A stretch of 64,000 nt of DNA, from contig NC_073746.1 of assembly GCF_029784135.1 (NCBI RefSeq), positions 71,590,042-71,654,041 on the forward strand, in the 5' to 3' direction. Shown piece by piece: positions 1-32,018 of the stretch (position 1 is the first letter of the stretch; each line of letters opens with the position of its first letter). The notes below the pieces were generated by a model. The model searched no databases. It had not been told where the DNA came from and worked only from the letters and a program-made list of their open reading frames with translations. Origin of the DNA: Toxorhynchites rutilus septentrionalis. Taxonomy: Eukaryota > Arthropoda > Insecta > Diptera > Culicidae. Made by a program: the position numbers and the translations under genes.

Positions 1-123
1 ATACTGAAATATCTGTTTTTTTGTGTTTGCACCTCATTTTTAGTCATTTGTTGTGTTATCCGCGATTTTCGTGATCCGCGGTGAGCTAGCCCGACTATTC
101 CGCGGATAATCGGGGTTCCACTG
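1..123. mobile_element. Pogo-like MITE, right end
   Basis: The sequence ends in CGGATAATCGGGGTTCCACTG followed by TA. The same terminal motif, in both orientations, bounds the element at 16170-16508. Ends of the form 'CAGTGGAACCCCGATTATC' with TA target sites are known from pogo/Tigger-type DNA transposons; the assignment is inference. The left end lies outside the window. Confidence 0.55.
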
Positions 124-3100
124 TATTATATAAAGGACATTCAATTCGAGGGCGGTCATTGAATATCCTTCAGGGATGAAAGTGTATCATATTTCAAATC
201 TCGAAATCGAGTTCAAAATCGAAATTTTTAAGTGATTTTTGACATGAGGTCAATTAGATTTGCTATTGAGTTGGTTTGAAAAAAATGTGTGTTAGTGCAC
301 AAAAACTATGAGAATATTAGAAAAATAGAAAGAAATTGAATATTGCATAAAATATTATAATACCTAAAAGATGAAAGGTTAAAATGATGTATATCTTTTT
401 TACCCCTAACTCTTTGTTCTAAGCTACCTAACGCCCTGCATATTATACTAAAAGCATAAATGGTTTTGCAAGTAAAGTTCCTACATTAAAGAATGTTGAA
501 TTACGCAAATTCTGTACTCAAAAATATTGAGTTGCTAGGCATACAAATTTCACTTAAGTGCTAATAATAAAAATGATGAAAGTTATATGTTGAGACGACA
601 AAGTTCTTTCAAGAACATTAGTGCTATTGAAAGACAAATTTTTAAATATTAATTTGAACAAGTTTGTTTTTAGCATTTTGATTATTTTTTTGACTTCCTA
701 TCCATTAACTATCGAAAAAACTTGCCGGACATCATTTTTCGATCAGGCAGCCATTTTTTTTTTTGCAAAAGACATCAAAGTTTTGGAGACGCGCTTTGAA
801 GAAAATAGTCGCAACTTTAAATATAGTCATATTAGTCATGAAAATACCAACACCACCAACGGATATACAAACTTAAAAAAATCGGGTGGGGAGAGTAGCG
901 GTCAGATAAAGTAACCAAATGGCACTGAGATGAAAGTTTCGATGAACTGCCTTTGTTTCATAGTATTTTAGGTTAATATGTCTTCAAATACTTTGAAATT
1001 CTTCGAAATTTTCGGACAAAGTTAAAAGTACGTTAGTTACCATAAAAAATATGATAACACATCTCGCATTCATTCAATTCATTCACTATGACGATGTGAA
1101 ATTTGACAATTCTCTTGGGTGGGATTTTGGAATGTTCAATTCACGGCTCATTTTTTGTAAATGTAAGCACTGAAATGACTTTACATCTTCTTCTTCTTCT
1201 TCTTCAATGGCACTAACGTTCCTAGAGGAACTTCGCCGTCTCAACGTAGTATTACTTGCGTCATTTTTATTAGTACTTAGTTGAGATTTCTATGCCAAAT
1301 AACACGCCTTGAATGCATTCTGAGTGGCAAGCTCTAGAGAATACGCGTGATCACAGTGCAAGTCGGAGGAAAAAAAATGAAATGACTTTACATAGTGAGT
1401 CGAAAATCATGAGGCAAAAATGAAACTATAAAGAATTAATTTCGTTGAATATTGAAATTTTACACATTCTTCCCAAATGTTCTTTTTATGACCAACGAGT
1501 ACCGCTTCGCTCATAGTTCCCCGGAAACAATCAACTCACTATTTTTTTTATCATACAATCTCCGCTGGAAATAAAACCAACTTCGTAAACCAATCCCAGG
1601 AATTCATATTCTTCCCCTATCGACATTTACACGTTGGCGGCGGCGGTCGTGTTCACACCAAAGGCCATCACGCGATGCCGCCAATGGTTCGGAATGAAAC
1701 CGCATTCCATAAATCCATCAGGAGGATATTTTTGATCGCCACAATTCGTCATAATATTTTTATCATTTACTCGGTCCCTACACACAAACACGAAAAAAAC
1801 ACATTCCGTCGCCCATTAACAATTCGTCATAATCTGTTCTCATTTCCTACCCGCGCTATTTCCCGAGGCCACCAGAGAGGGTAAGGGGATGGATGGCCAG
1901 AACTCGCTTTTGGTGGGCTCTCTCGCGTATTATCATCATTATCATTCAAGGTTGCTAATGGTGTGTGTTGGCGTTGGGGGTACCAAACGGTGTACCGCCG
2001 GGCGAATCGTCGGAGATCGTCGGGCACAAGGAGAGAACACAAAGGTGAAATACAAGACCCAAGCTACAGCAACGCAACAACACCCAGGGGAAGAGTACAA
2101 ATCTCATAAAAGACGGAGATTTGATATTTTTATTCTACCCTCTTCCGCCATCCGAAAATACGTTTGGTTTTTACCACTGCGTTCGGTACTGATACGAAAA
2201 GACTCTCCATTTCTTGTTGATGTTCATCCGTCCGCTTCGTTCCTTTTTTCACGATGGTGATGAATTATCCACGGGGTTAGGTGATTTTTTATCGTTTATC
2301 CGGAAACCATGGAAAAGAACAGCGGGTTGGTTGGTGGGTTGCTCTGTACACAGATAGAGACAGCTTGGTGTGGATTGTGTAAGTGTATTGTATCAAGCGT
2401 TTCGAGAAACTTTTCGAATTGAATTCGACGACAGATCTAGTGGAAGAACAAAAAATCGCGTATTTAAATTAACTTTGTGAGTTTTTTTTTCTTCTGTCGC
2501 CGATAAGCTAGAGAACAGACAGACCGGTGCGGCATTAGCTACCCTGTCTCCGGCTGTAGCCGATGACAAACGGATTGTCGTATCCTGTCGTTGATTTGTC
2601 AGCTGGTTCTTCCGCTAGTGTGTGCATGTGTGTGCGCATTTGCGGATCCAAAGAGACGAATAGCAGTCGATTATTTGTTTACTCTTGTTTCTGTGTTCGG
2701 TTTCTCGAAGAACGCAGGATGAAAGAAGAGTGTGTTCTTTTTTTTTTCACTCCTCTCTGTGAGATACCCTGTTCGTTTCTTTCAGACAAAACTCTTCTGC
2801 AGAAGAAACTTTGTGCTCAATGATGCGATGTGTACATCTGTGTGGAGGATGGAGAAGGATGACACGAAGGGAAGGAAAACGTTGAATGATAAATACCATT
2901 CCTGGAAATGTGGTTGACTGAGAAAAAGAAAAAAAACGAGATAAATACTCACTCACCGAGATTGATGGAGGGAGAAGCGTTTTTGTGCATTTTGAAATTG
3001 AAGGTAGCCTAGTGATACGAAATCAAACGAGCCTAGTCATTGGGTATAATGCAAACGATATAAGAAGATTGAAGGATTATCTTCGCTGGGAAATACACAG

Positions 3101-3220
3101 ACACATGTTTGGTGCCACATCAAATTTGGGTGAAATGTTAAGAGATAAGGTGGAATAATCCGTGCGTTGCTTTGAATAAATGAACGTTTCTAACAAATCC
3201 TTTTTTCTTCTACCTTCCAG
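124..3220 (+). other. Upstream region/intron of the GATA gene, no clear exon
   Basis: No exon can be proved here. About 1620-2980 is less AT-rich and largely non-repetitive and could hold a promoter or 5' UTR exon. A GTGAGT donor-like site follows AACTTT near 2475, but nothing confirms its use. The short open frames at 1675-2260 and 2563-2956 overlap on both strands and show no domain. The first firm splice acceptor is CTACCTTCCAG ending at 3220. Confidence 0.35.
1186..1372. repeat. Dispersed short repeat, copy 1
   Basis: It starts with a (TTC)n run and contains 'ATTACTTGCGTCATTTTTAT' followed by a TTGAGATTTCTATGCCA block. A second, more diverged copy in the same orientation lies at about 56504-56650 in the STK40-gene intron. 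It looks like a short interspersed element, but no Pol III boxes were identified, so its class is open. Confidence 0.5.
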
Positions 3221-22081
<18,861 letters not shown>

Positions 22082-24780
22082 CTGCGACGGAAGACCGCCA
22101 AAGCCAGCTAGGGCAAGCGGAAGCTGGTCTACGCAAAGCGAAGGCGTCGGAAGCGAAAGAGGAAGAACGAGAAGGAACAATCATCTAACACACACACACA
22201 CACACACACCAATCCAACACACCAACCAGTAACAACAAGCAACAAGACCCAATTTAACTGATAATCTCGCTCGCGGATAATTTTACTCGTGTGACGAAAG
22301 TGGTATTATAAAGCGAAAGCTATTGCCACGGCAACTAATCTATTACCCTCCCACTTATAACCATTAGCTATTACTATTTCTACAAACTACTAGAACAGCT
22401 CTACCGCAGCAGCAGCATGCAAGAAAAAACAAACAAGCCAGACAGAGTAACAAATAATTCGCTGAACAAACAAAAAGCATCAAGTAAGCTTCAATCTCTA
22501 TCGTAAGATTATTCCTAAGAAATTAACATGCATGAAGGCGCTGTGGTAGCGAGTAGAAGGCATCTCTACAACTTCGGATCATTTTTTCGAACAAAGAGAG
22601 AGAGAGCGAAGAAGAGGAAATTCTAAATCAAGTGAGAACTTATTAGGCGTAGGTATTTCCCATGGCGGCATGCAAACAAAAAGAAACAAAACAATACTCG
22701 AAATAGGAGAACAAAAACAATCGTTTATCGGCGAAACACAGAAATACTCGTAATTTTTTTCTAACGAATAACAATCTCGAACATGGAAAAAGCAGATATT
22801 AGAATCGTTGATAGGTTTAGTAGAGAGCAGAGCGCGAAAAAGGCACGAAATCAAACAAGCAATAAACAAGAAAAATCGAAACTGGAGAGATGATTGATCG
22901 GCACACGGACAGTACTGAACTTTTTTTTTAAAACTTAATATTGTTCGTAGTATTTTTATGTAATATGATAAGAGAGAGAGAGAGAAGCGCGGCTCAGAAT
23001 CTTTGGTGTTACGTTTCACTGTTGAATACTAAAAGGTTTGTAAGGTTTGTTTAGATGAGCACGCACGCTGTTTGAGAACAACAAAAATGTTTCGCGAAAA
23101 AAAGAAACCGGACACTTTGCCTCAACTAAAAATAGAACGGAATGAACTACGCTGAAAATCAGAGAGAAAATATGTGATAAATATTGTTGGTTGATATTCT
23201 TTACAAAAGCACTGATAAAAGATTAAATGCAGTTGAATCTAGACTTCCCCTCCGCGGGGAAGTCGATAAGCCCCCCTCACAGATATTAAGATATCGAATC
23301 AAAATTACTTTGTAGAGATGCATAACGACAGACCAGAGGCGGCATATAAAAGCACAGTTGAAACTGTAAATACTCAAATATCTTCCCACTTAAGGAACCC
23401 CATATTCGGGTCACCACATCCAATCGAAGAAATTGTGAAGGGAAGTAAAACTGGAAGCCATCCCGAGCAATCTCGTAGCTATTATTTAACGTAGAAAGCT
23501 GTTCAGCAGGAAAACTAACTTTACGCAGTTGAAACTTGTTCTTTTAATTTCACTTAACATGAAACTGAGCACGTGATCAACGTTATCGATAGACTTTGTA
23601 CCAATGTTCGATGAAAACAGCACAGCAGTGGTCACTCACCTGCTTTGTTTTGTTCCTTCTCCGTTTGACCCCAGGAAGCAAAAAATAGCTCTCTCTTCCA
23701 TGCAACCATCCATCCATCCAACTAATGAATCTCACTTCTGAAATAGTGCTTGAATCATAATAATTGGATAAGGCGTCGCAAATGTACAGTATTATTACTA
23801 AATCCTATCAAAACTTTCGTCCGCATCCGTCCTTTGTCTACTTAAAGATTTCATTATCAGTAACCCCATAATAAGATTATCGTCATTCGTTAGAAAGCGC
23901 AAAGAAATAGTCAAAGAATCGATAAACAAAAACGCAAGCTTAGAGGAACATCAAACAAATAATTTCAAATCTAGTCATTTCAACAACATCCGTTCCAATC
24001 GTATGAATCTTTCCCGACGGAACAAACAAACAAACAGCAGCTAGTTTTGAGCACTATTTCGGAACACTATTGTACTTACTTCCCCCGCCCATTGAAAAGC
24101 AAAAAAAAACGCAAATCATGACACTTCCCCCACCACATCAGTATCCTAGCCTAGCCCCAAGGCAACCCAACGCGGAAGCGACCGGGGAACAAGAGAAGCA
24201 AGAGAAGAAAGGCAGAAAATGAATAACAAAAACGTGTTGTATACCAGTTGTTTACCAGTTTAGTTATAAGACAACCTCCCCCGCAAACTAAATTTCTGAT
24301 AGCGTTAAGTTACCTCCCTCTGTCATTCACCTCCCCCGGCATTCAAATTCCCTACAACTAATCGTAAGAGTGTGCTATCGCTATAGTGTGTAAGAAGAGT
24401 TACTAAATACCCTGAAGCTGATTTTAAGATTTTTTTAGCGAACCAACAAATGAAATGGGGAAGAAAACAAACAATCAAATTGCTATTAATTACTCTAAGT
24501 TAGGCGCGGCGAGCTCTATTGTAAGATTATCCCCCCAAATCAGCGGATCAGCCTAGATTTTAAGCGGAACGCAACGTGGCGAAAGGAAGAAGGCAGCGGC
24601 GGAACCAATTTTCGATTGCGCCGCTCCTTTAATGGTTAAGTTTTAACCCTGAGAATTTTATTTGTACCCGATTTCCGGCGCTGAGTTTTGCTTTTTAATG
24701 TTTGTTTTAAATTTGATTAGGGAAAAAAACGACGATTGAAAATACATTCTTTGAAAGCGATCAATTCGGGTAACCCTTTC
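22082..24780 (+). other. Probable long 3' UTR of the GATA gene
   Basis: Directly after the stop codon, about 2.7 kb is free of recognisable transposons, with an (AC)n tract at 22191-22209, a GAGA tract at 22972-22984 and many A-rich CAAACAA stretches. One AATAAA lies at 22861-22866. The transcript end is not determined: more non-repetitive A-rich sequence occurs at about 29.9-31.7 kb, but TE fragments lie in between. Open frames here (for example - strand 22579-23019) are antisense chance frames. Confidence 0.5.
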
Positions 24781-25559
24781 AGACCGCTTTACATCCGTTG
24801 CAAGGTGGATATTGCAAAAGAAGTACACTCATCAAAAAAAAAATTAGCGGAGCAAAGCGCTGAAAAGATTTTCATGTCATTTTCTGAAGCTGTAACTTTA
24901 TGATAAATTAACACGTGGAGGTTTTTGGGAACATGAAGCTTTAAAATGGTGTATATTTCATCACCACATTTCATTCATCATAAAGTTGAAGCATTTTCTT
25001 CCTTTTCTCCAGATTGTTATTGGTAAAAAATATACAAATCTCGCGTAACTTTTGAAAAGGTCTTATGTAACATTCACATCAACTCGAGAAAAACGAAGTT
25101 AAAGACATTGTTCCGCGAATTGTTTCAAGAGGAATCGATCTTTATCATAAATGTTACCACTAGCAGCCAATAATAACTCTGAAAAACCAATCGTAACTGT
25201 TGTAATGTGATTTTAGTTTGAAATTGACGCGAGAAATCTCTATGAAGAGCAATCGAATGCGTTCAAGGATTAGCGTATATGGGGCACCCGTAAACGTTAC
25301 GATAATTACATTTCATTTATCTGGAGCTTCAAAAGCTTCGTTGAAGCTAAAAAGGGAGACCATTGGCATCATTTTGTGAGCACTTACACGAGCAGGGCTC
25401 GGCAAAGTCATATTTAACTGAGGATAGTCAGGGGGCTATGAAGCCATCGCCCTTAAGGGATTACTAAGATGATCGCCTTTCAGTAGCCAGCATAGAAAAT
25501 CATTAGCATAGAAATCATAACCTGAAATTAAAAGTTAAGTGCTCCGCGCGAATCTGTAG

Positions 25560-26341
25560 CAGTGATTTTAATTGCAAATCTCCAAGAAAGCTTCCGGATG
25601 GGTTTCCAAACATCGCTTGCCAAAGGAAACTATCCAACGTAATCAAATATTAACATTTATGACTCCAGTCAGTCCGGAGATAAAGAAGAGCGGCTTTGAC
25701 ATCCCCTTCTCGACGATTGTCAGCCACAGCAGCACCTTCTTGGGGAACTTGATGTGTGAAATAAACTTCACTTCGGAGCTCACTTCCTTCGTGGGGGAAG
25801 TAAAATATGAAGTGTCAGTCGGGCACCGGACTTTCTGTCGATGCTCTGATTGTTGTCCAATAGTGCCAGAATGTTGTAGATGCCGGAATGGGCGTATCCG
25901 GTGTCCACAAAGTGCCGCACGATGTCCGTTTTCCTTTTTCAATTGAAGCGTGTTTCTTGAGGGCTTTTAGGTGTCCAAGAATCCCATAATTGTTCTGCCT
26001 TGCACACAAAGTATGGTGGCAACAGTTCTTCAGTTGCACTTCCACAAAACTTAACGGAAATCGCAGAAGTTCCTCACGTTTTCAAAGTACTTTAAGCAAC
26101 GCTTACAGATGTCAAGCTTCTTACCCGGATCATTTGACAAATTCGTCTCGTCGTAATCAAAAATATTGGATGTTGGAACACTTTCCAGAGATTCCTTTAA
26201 GTTTGCCATGTACTCTGCGATTGTTTTATGTGTTATATCGCTGCGCGGTTTAGCTTTATGTTTTGTGCAAAACGTTTGCTCAGTTGCTGGTAAATGTGTG
26301 TTATTTACGAAAGGTGGCACTTTTCTTTTCTGCTTTGTCAA
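25560..26341 (-). pseudogene. Decayed pogo/Tc1-type transposase remnants
   Basis: On the - strand 26051-26341 encodes SNIFDYDETNLSNDPGKK, a DDE-transposase motif of jerky/pogo-like proteins, followed by stops. Around 25980-26030, VCKAEQLWDSW-like text is recognisable in another frame. 25643-25830 encodes VKFISHIKFPKKVLLWLTIV, a Tc1-like transposase motif. Frames are broken repeatedly. Two different elements may be juxtaposed. The second motif recurs in the copy at 35510-35940. Confidence 0.65.
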
Positions 26342-26821
26342 CTAAATACGAACTATTTCCCGCAGGTCATCGATCCCACTCGGACAAGCAGCTGAGATGG
26401 TCCGAAAACAATAATTTTTCCACATCAGTAAAAACTTTCTGATGTCCGGGCTGTTTTTGGTGTGATTCACATAGTTTGTTGTGTATCAGCTGCAATTGGT
26501 TTGTCTTGCGGCTTCTGCGTGGGACATTTCTCCGGATTTGACTTTTTCATGGCACGCCCTTGAATCTGCTGTGCAAACTACAGTATATTTCCGAGCATTT
26601 TTATCCTAGCGATAGTTCCTAACCATTTTTGAACCTACAAAAAAATAAACAGACATAACCTTACAATATGGCTGATGGTGGAAAATTTATCGCACTCAAC
26701 TTTTTATTCAAAAATTACTAATTTCAACGATAAAATAACGTTGCTGCTGCTGATATATGATAAACGAATAGTTTATGATAAGTTTACATACTTACCAGTA
26801 TTTAAAATTGTAGGAACAATG

Positions 26822-27489
26822 TACCGTTCTGAATCATATTTCGGACGCTCAAGGCATATGATGCAGAAAATAGGTCTAAACTTTATGCACAGGTATTATT
26901 TGGTTGATATTTTAAATAAATTAGTTCAATATGCTTTTAAGCTTTCTACTTTGGTACCTACTTTGGTCGAATAGATTGAAAACATAAAAAAATCATCGAA
27001 TAAAATGCTTTTCAAATAAAACGAATAAAAATCAAACTTCGGACACTAAATCAAATTTCGGACAGATTGAATTCAAATTTCGGACACTTTATTGTGTAAT
27101 TTTTTGAACGAAAATTACATTACACTTGATTATATTGTATAGTCAACTGCGAAACACTTGCCAAGCAATCACAGTAAACTGTTAACGATTATAAGAGCTG
27201 ATGACACACGGGAGAAATTTAAATATTGATGAACGGTTAAATTCTACGTGCTCACGCTAAGCAAACGTCAAACACAAACGATAATGAGTAGTGTTGTAAG
27301 ATTTCTGCCGATTATGCTATAATTCAAATGTAGTTCTCATGTGAAATGATAGTGAAACCAAGGGATTACTCTAAAGAAGCAATCGTGATATTAATTTTAT
27401 AGTTATATCATCAGTGCATTAAGCATTTCAAGATATTAGAACAAAGTGTCCGAAATATGATGTTGTCCGAAATATGATTCAGAACGGTA
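26822..27489. mobile_element. 668-bp MITE with TACCGTTCTGAATC ends
   Basis: Perfect inverted ends of about 25 bases begin TACCGTTCTGAATCATATTT and close with its reverse complement. Subterminal copies of TTTCGGACA recur inside (for example around 27039-27090). There is no transposase. TA at the borders suggests a Tc1/mariner-type target. Confidence 0.75.
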
Positions 27490-27739
27490 TTCGAAAACAT
27501 TGTTTCTGGTGCTGCAAATCACTTCCGCTCGACGTTTGGAGCTTTTTGATTTTCCGACAAGAAGTAGTTGTGGTTCAAACAGTCTTATGAAAGTGTAGAA
27601 AGGTATTGCATTAAAGAATTGTCACATGTTTCAAGAGAGTAATTTTTGAGAAATGATGGAAAACCTAAATTGTCAAAAGTAGCCTCGCATTTCAAAAGAA
27701 GCCCCAAACGACGGTATTCTGAAACCGGCTAACCTGCAT

Positions 27740-28090
27740 CTGATTATAGTTCTTATAGACCAATTGCAATGCACTCTTGCGTTCCCAAATTACTAGAAAA
27801 AATATTTTCCGTCGTTTAGATTGCTGGGTAGAATCTAACAGTCTTCTCTGGCATCCACACTTCGGGTTTCGTAAAGACAAAGAAACTGATGATTGTCTTG
27901 TGCTGCTTTCATCAGAGGTTGATTTTGGCTTGTGTAGTAAGCAGCAAATGGCATCAGTGTTCCCAGATATCAGAGGTGCGTTTGGTTCAGTTTCCATTGA
28001 GGTTCTATTTTCAAGAACAAAAACATCAGCGGAATTCAACCTTTTTTCAAATGGCCTCTCTCAAGGCCGAGTATTTAGTTTAGTTTTCTA
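27740..28090 (+). pseudogene. Non-LTR retrotransposon reverse transcriptase fragment
   Basis: 27777-28090 encodes HPHFGFRKDKETDDCLVLLS and QQMASVFPDIRGAFGSVSIE, matching the fingers/palm region of jockey- or R1-like LINE reverse transcriptases (FGFRKGKGT and the LDIKGAFDSV block). The catalytic-region Asp of FLDI is kept as PDI. The frame ends early and the downstream YADD region is missing; a further piece lies at 29225-29515. Confidence 0.75.
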
Positions 28091-28273
28091 AATTTTCCTA
28101 TTGAGATGAGATGAGATGAGAATAAACTGAGAAAGTTTGGGAGTCTGAGAAAGCCTCTATAACTCAAAACATCACCATCATTACACCAATAAATCTGAAC
28201 AAGCTCCTCAATTCACAGAAGCTCTCTCCCAGCAAATATGATGAAAATCAATTCGTTTTTGGTTACTTTCAAT

Positions 28274-28497
28274 AATCCCCTTCATTCCGCGCGGCGAGTG
28301 ACGTGAGATTGCAAAATTTACTATTTTATTCTGGAAGCCATTTCACTTTTTAGCTCCTATTTGACGCTCGAGTCGATAAGAAATGAGGACACGACTTCAA
28401 ATCTCACCTAGTGACGAACTATATTCACGCCATTCTCCTACGGGAATGCAGTCACTTGAGCCATCTCACGTCATTCGCCGCGTAGAATAAGGGGGAA
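28274..28497. mobile_element. MITE, CCGCGCGGCGAGTGACGTGAG family, copy 2
   Basis: It opens CCCCTTCATTCCGCGCGGCG and closes, inverted, with CCCCCTTATTCTACGCGGCG; both ends continue (AG/AA)TGACGTGAGAT. About 225 bp, no coding. It lies between the two LINE fragments and so probably inserted into the LINE copy or its remains. Confidence 0.7.
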
Positions 28498-29224
28498 TAT
28501 TTTAGAATCCATCGAAACGTTTGAAATAACTCTTTAGCCGAGTTTATACCCCTGTAAAAACCGATGAGTTTTCATGGTTTTGTAGAAGGTGATTCATGAT
28601 TCGTTCTTCATTCTCAGTGCACGTAGCGCACTCAGTACCTGTCAGTGCTAGCAGTGTACTATGCTTACTTCGCGCATATTCTGAGAATGCATCCTGCGGC
28701 CAAAAATTTTGCACTCCCGCTCAACGCGGTACCAAAATAGAAACTGAGGCGAGGCTGGGCACAATATTTATAGTGATTCTACGACCATTCGACTATATGT
28801 ATCAACCGCCGCCCAATCTTCATCTAGCTTATTTGTGGATTTCTGTGATTCCACCAATATTTGTATACTTGGTGGTTTTTGTAGTTTGCTTCCAAAGAAG
28901 TTTTTGGGCTATGGAAAAAAGTTTTTGGGTAAATAAGTAACAAACATCTCTCATACAGCTTTTATATTTCGGTATTGTTTTTCATAACGCTTAAATCCTT
29001 GCATCCTTAAGGTAACGCTCTCGTTTTTGAAATTTGTACACCCCAGTACAGATGCAGAAATGATGGGGTGCAAACATACAGAAGCAGTCTCCACCAGACG
29101 GCATGAAAAACGACGAGGTATATTCACCGAACAAAATTGTGCCACAGTGTGCAAAATATATCTTCCATTTTTCTTTTGTATCGAGCAGCTGTGTCCGACA
29201 TTAGCATCGAGAAGGACTACTGTC

Positions 29225-29515
29225 TGCTAGCTGGAGCAAGTCTGTGACTTCAATAATGATGAGAAAACATCATCCCGCGCAATTACAGCTTAAACTATCG
29301 GGTAGAACAATTTGTCACTCGATGTAATTCAAGTATTTAGGCATTGTATTTGACTCCAAGGGAACATGGGGAAAATACATAGGCTACTTGAAACAAAAAT
29401 GTCAGAGAGGAATAAATATTCTTCGACCCATAACAGGAACTTGGCGGGGAGCCCATCCTTAGGATTTGATTAGGTTATATAAAACAATCATTTCATCTGT
29501 TATGGAGTACGCATT
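29225..29515 (+). pseudogene. LINE ORF2 C-terminal fragment
   Basis: It encodes KYLGIVFDSKGTWGKYIGYL followed by KCQRGINILRPITGTWRGAHP and, after a stop, LIRLYKTIISSVMEYA. This is the typical post-YADD region of jockey/R1-type LINE ORF2. It probably belongs to the same copy as 27740-28090. Confidence 0.7.
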
Positions 29516-32018
29516 TTTTTTTTGCTGCAGGTCCGCTGCCTGTATTCATTTTCTGCATTCAATATCGCTGTGTGCGTATTGCTCGGATGTATGCAGTTTT
29601 TCGAGAAGATAATAGGTTTTTTTTTGCCTTTTCGAGAAAGAACATTTGCATTGTCCTACTCACAGAGGCTTTTCCGCTATCCATATACACGGCTCATTGT
29701 TACTTTACGTTGCTAACCATTTTGAAAATAAATTCAGTATAAAAAAAGTTGCAGCATTGTGAAAATCAACTTTTGCCCTTCGTTCTGCTAATTTTTTCGC
29801 TGAGTGTAATTATCAACTTTGCATTGAAATCCCATAATCTATACGGTCATGGCATACTACGCCCGTGAAAAGAAATGAACGTTTCTTTCAAAGACGATCT
29901 CTGTTCAACAAGTTTATAATGTTAAATATTATTTTAATCGGGAACTCAGAAAAAAGAAAATAATTCTTCCACGCTTATTCAGACACAAACACGCACGCAT
30001 ACAAGGGCTGTTGTTGTACAGAAGCAAACAAAAAAGATAAGCGTAGCGAGAAGAAAAGCGCAAGAAAGAAAAATGAATCCAACAGAAAAATAAGATAATT
30101 TGAAACAATGCAGTATTTTTGTGAGCTTAGCAAAGAAAAAGAAGCAACAACACACACACACGGAATGTTAGTCAAATCACCACATTTTATATTACCAATC
30201 ATCAAACATATTTTTCGTTCGAATGCGACGAGAGAAAAAATAGGAATTCGAGTGTAAGTTTTAGTTAGGATGTATATGTTTAGCTTTTAAGCACAACTAA
30301 AATGTGGTTACAGCAAGAGAACCCCCCTTTTTTCGTGAGCAAAGATGAAAACGTGATTTTTAGCAGCAAGGAAAACTATTCGTTAGGTTTATTAGTGTTT
30401 TCACCCCCACACACACATACACACATTATGCATCTTTGTATTTATTTCATTTCATGTTCTCAATCCAAGAGGATGCGAAATCTGAGCGCACGCATACATG
30501 TGTACACACACATACACGCACTATTGAGAAGTCTTGGAAACTTGAAATCTCGTCTAGAGCTACTTAATCGTTAAGGCTTTACTTAAGCTTAGATATGGAC
30601 TCACATCCACTTCTTAACGGCGGCATTACACTGACAACCACTGATACTTTTTGTTTTTAATCCCTTCGCAATCGCATTTTAACCCTCCAACCCCTAAAAA
30701 TTGTACCATTCTCTCATACCAACTAATTTATTGCATCCCCCTTCTTTTTTTCTTTTTTTTTTTTTGGTTTAAGTATATGTCCTATAGTGGAAAGCAGCAA
30801 GCGAACAAGCACTTAAAATTGTGAAATGTTATACCAGTACTTTATGACAGGGTTTTTTTTTAATCAACAACTCTAGGTTTAGTGTTTAGTGTTTAATGGG
30901 AGCGAATTTTAACATAATATTTTTGCTATTTAGAAAATGAGATTTTACTATTCCCTGTCGCTCCCCCTGTCCCATTTTGTGTAGCTCTGTGTTTAGGAAA
31001 CAAATTATCATTTTTTTTTTACTTACTAGGATTATTTCGCCTTCCCCCTGACCATACAAAAGAAACATCTCTTCTCATCATTCGAGAGTTTCCCAGTTCC
31101 ACACACCGCGCGTCAAGCACAGCTATCTCTCCTTAGATTAGGAAACCACACTTCGTATACTTAAGTGATCCCTAAACACAGAAAAAAAAACATGTTATAA
31201 GCTCGTGATCACTGGCGACGACCATTACTCTAGGCATTGTGTATAATAGAGAAGGCGGCAGTGGAAGGACCGCGCATACAAACTATTAGAAAAAGGCAAT
31301 CAAAATACCGTTGATTGTTTTTGAACAAGTTTTCCTCTCCCTGGTATCATTTTCGTGTCAAAGTAATCTCGAATCTCCATGCATATATGACAATTAACTA
31401 TACTCAAAAGTGCAGCAAAAAAAAAACCCCGGACACTAAAGATAAAAGTCCGTTGAACGGCATGAAATGTATCTGAAGTGGAGAGGACAGTAAGAACAAA
31501 AGATATCCACACAAAATTGATTATTATTATTATTACTATTATTATTATTGTAACATGGTAAAGCCCTATTATGATTATTTTATTAATATTTTTTTTTATT
31601 AAGGAACGTATTTTTTTCAAAAATATAAACATGTTTTAATTGAAATACTCCAAAAATAACGATGCTGTTCTTTTCGGTTATTGATTTTGTTATCACAATT
31701 TTCCTTGTTTTATAGGCCGAGCATTTTTCTGTCCATCCATCTATTTATATATTTTTTTATTTGAGATTCTTCAATTGAAAAACAGAGGACTCTAAAATTA
31801 AGTTTCAAGTATAAACCAATTGTGACAATGAACCATTTTGTACAACATAAATTCACCATCTTGATATCTGAGCTAATATACTCTTGAGCTAATCGATTTT
31901 ACTCATCAATAATATTGGTTTCGCAAGTTTCGGATTCAGTTGTTTGAATTTCGATCCGATGGCTAATTTCATTGGTGCTCTTGGTGTATTTTCACGTATC
32001 TATGAAAACATTTTAACA
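29516..32018. other. Unassigned AT-rich region
   Basis: No gene recognised. About 29.9-31.7 kb is non-repetitive in appearance, with CACACA runs at 30145-30160 and 30405-30425 and A/T runs, resembling UTR or plain intergenic DNA. An ATT trinucleotide run sits near 31517-31550. Confidence 0.4.

Noticed and set aside
2306..2400. ATGGAAAAGAACAGC as the start of the GATA factor
   Set aside because: The frame stops after about 40 codons and does not join the 3221 exon in phase through a convincing donor.
22579..23019. 146-codon - strand open frame
   Set aside because: Lies within the probable 3' UTR, Phe/Ser-rich from A-rich sense sequence, with no recognised domain.
28596..28940. 114-codon frame with hydrophobic C-terminus
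   Set aside because: Sits between LINE and MITE fragments and matches no family; composition is compatible with chance.
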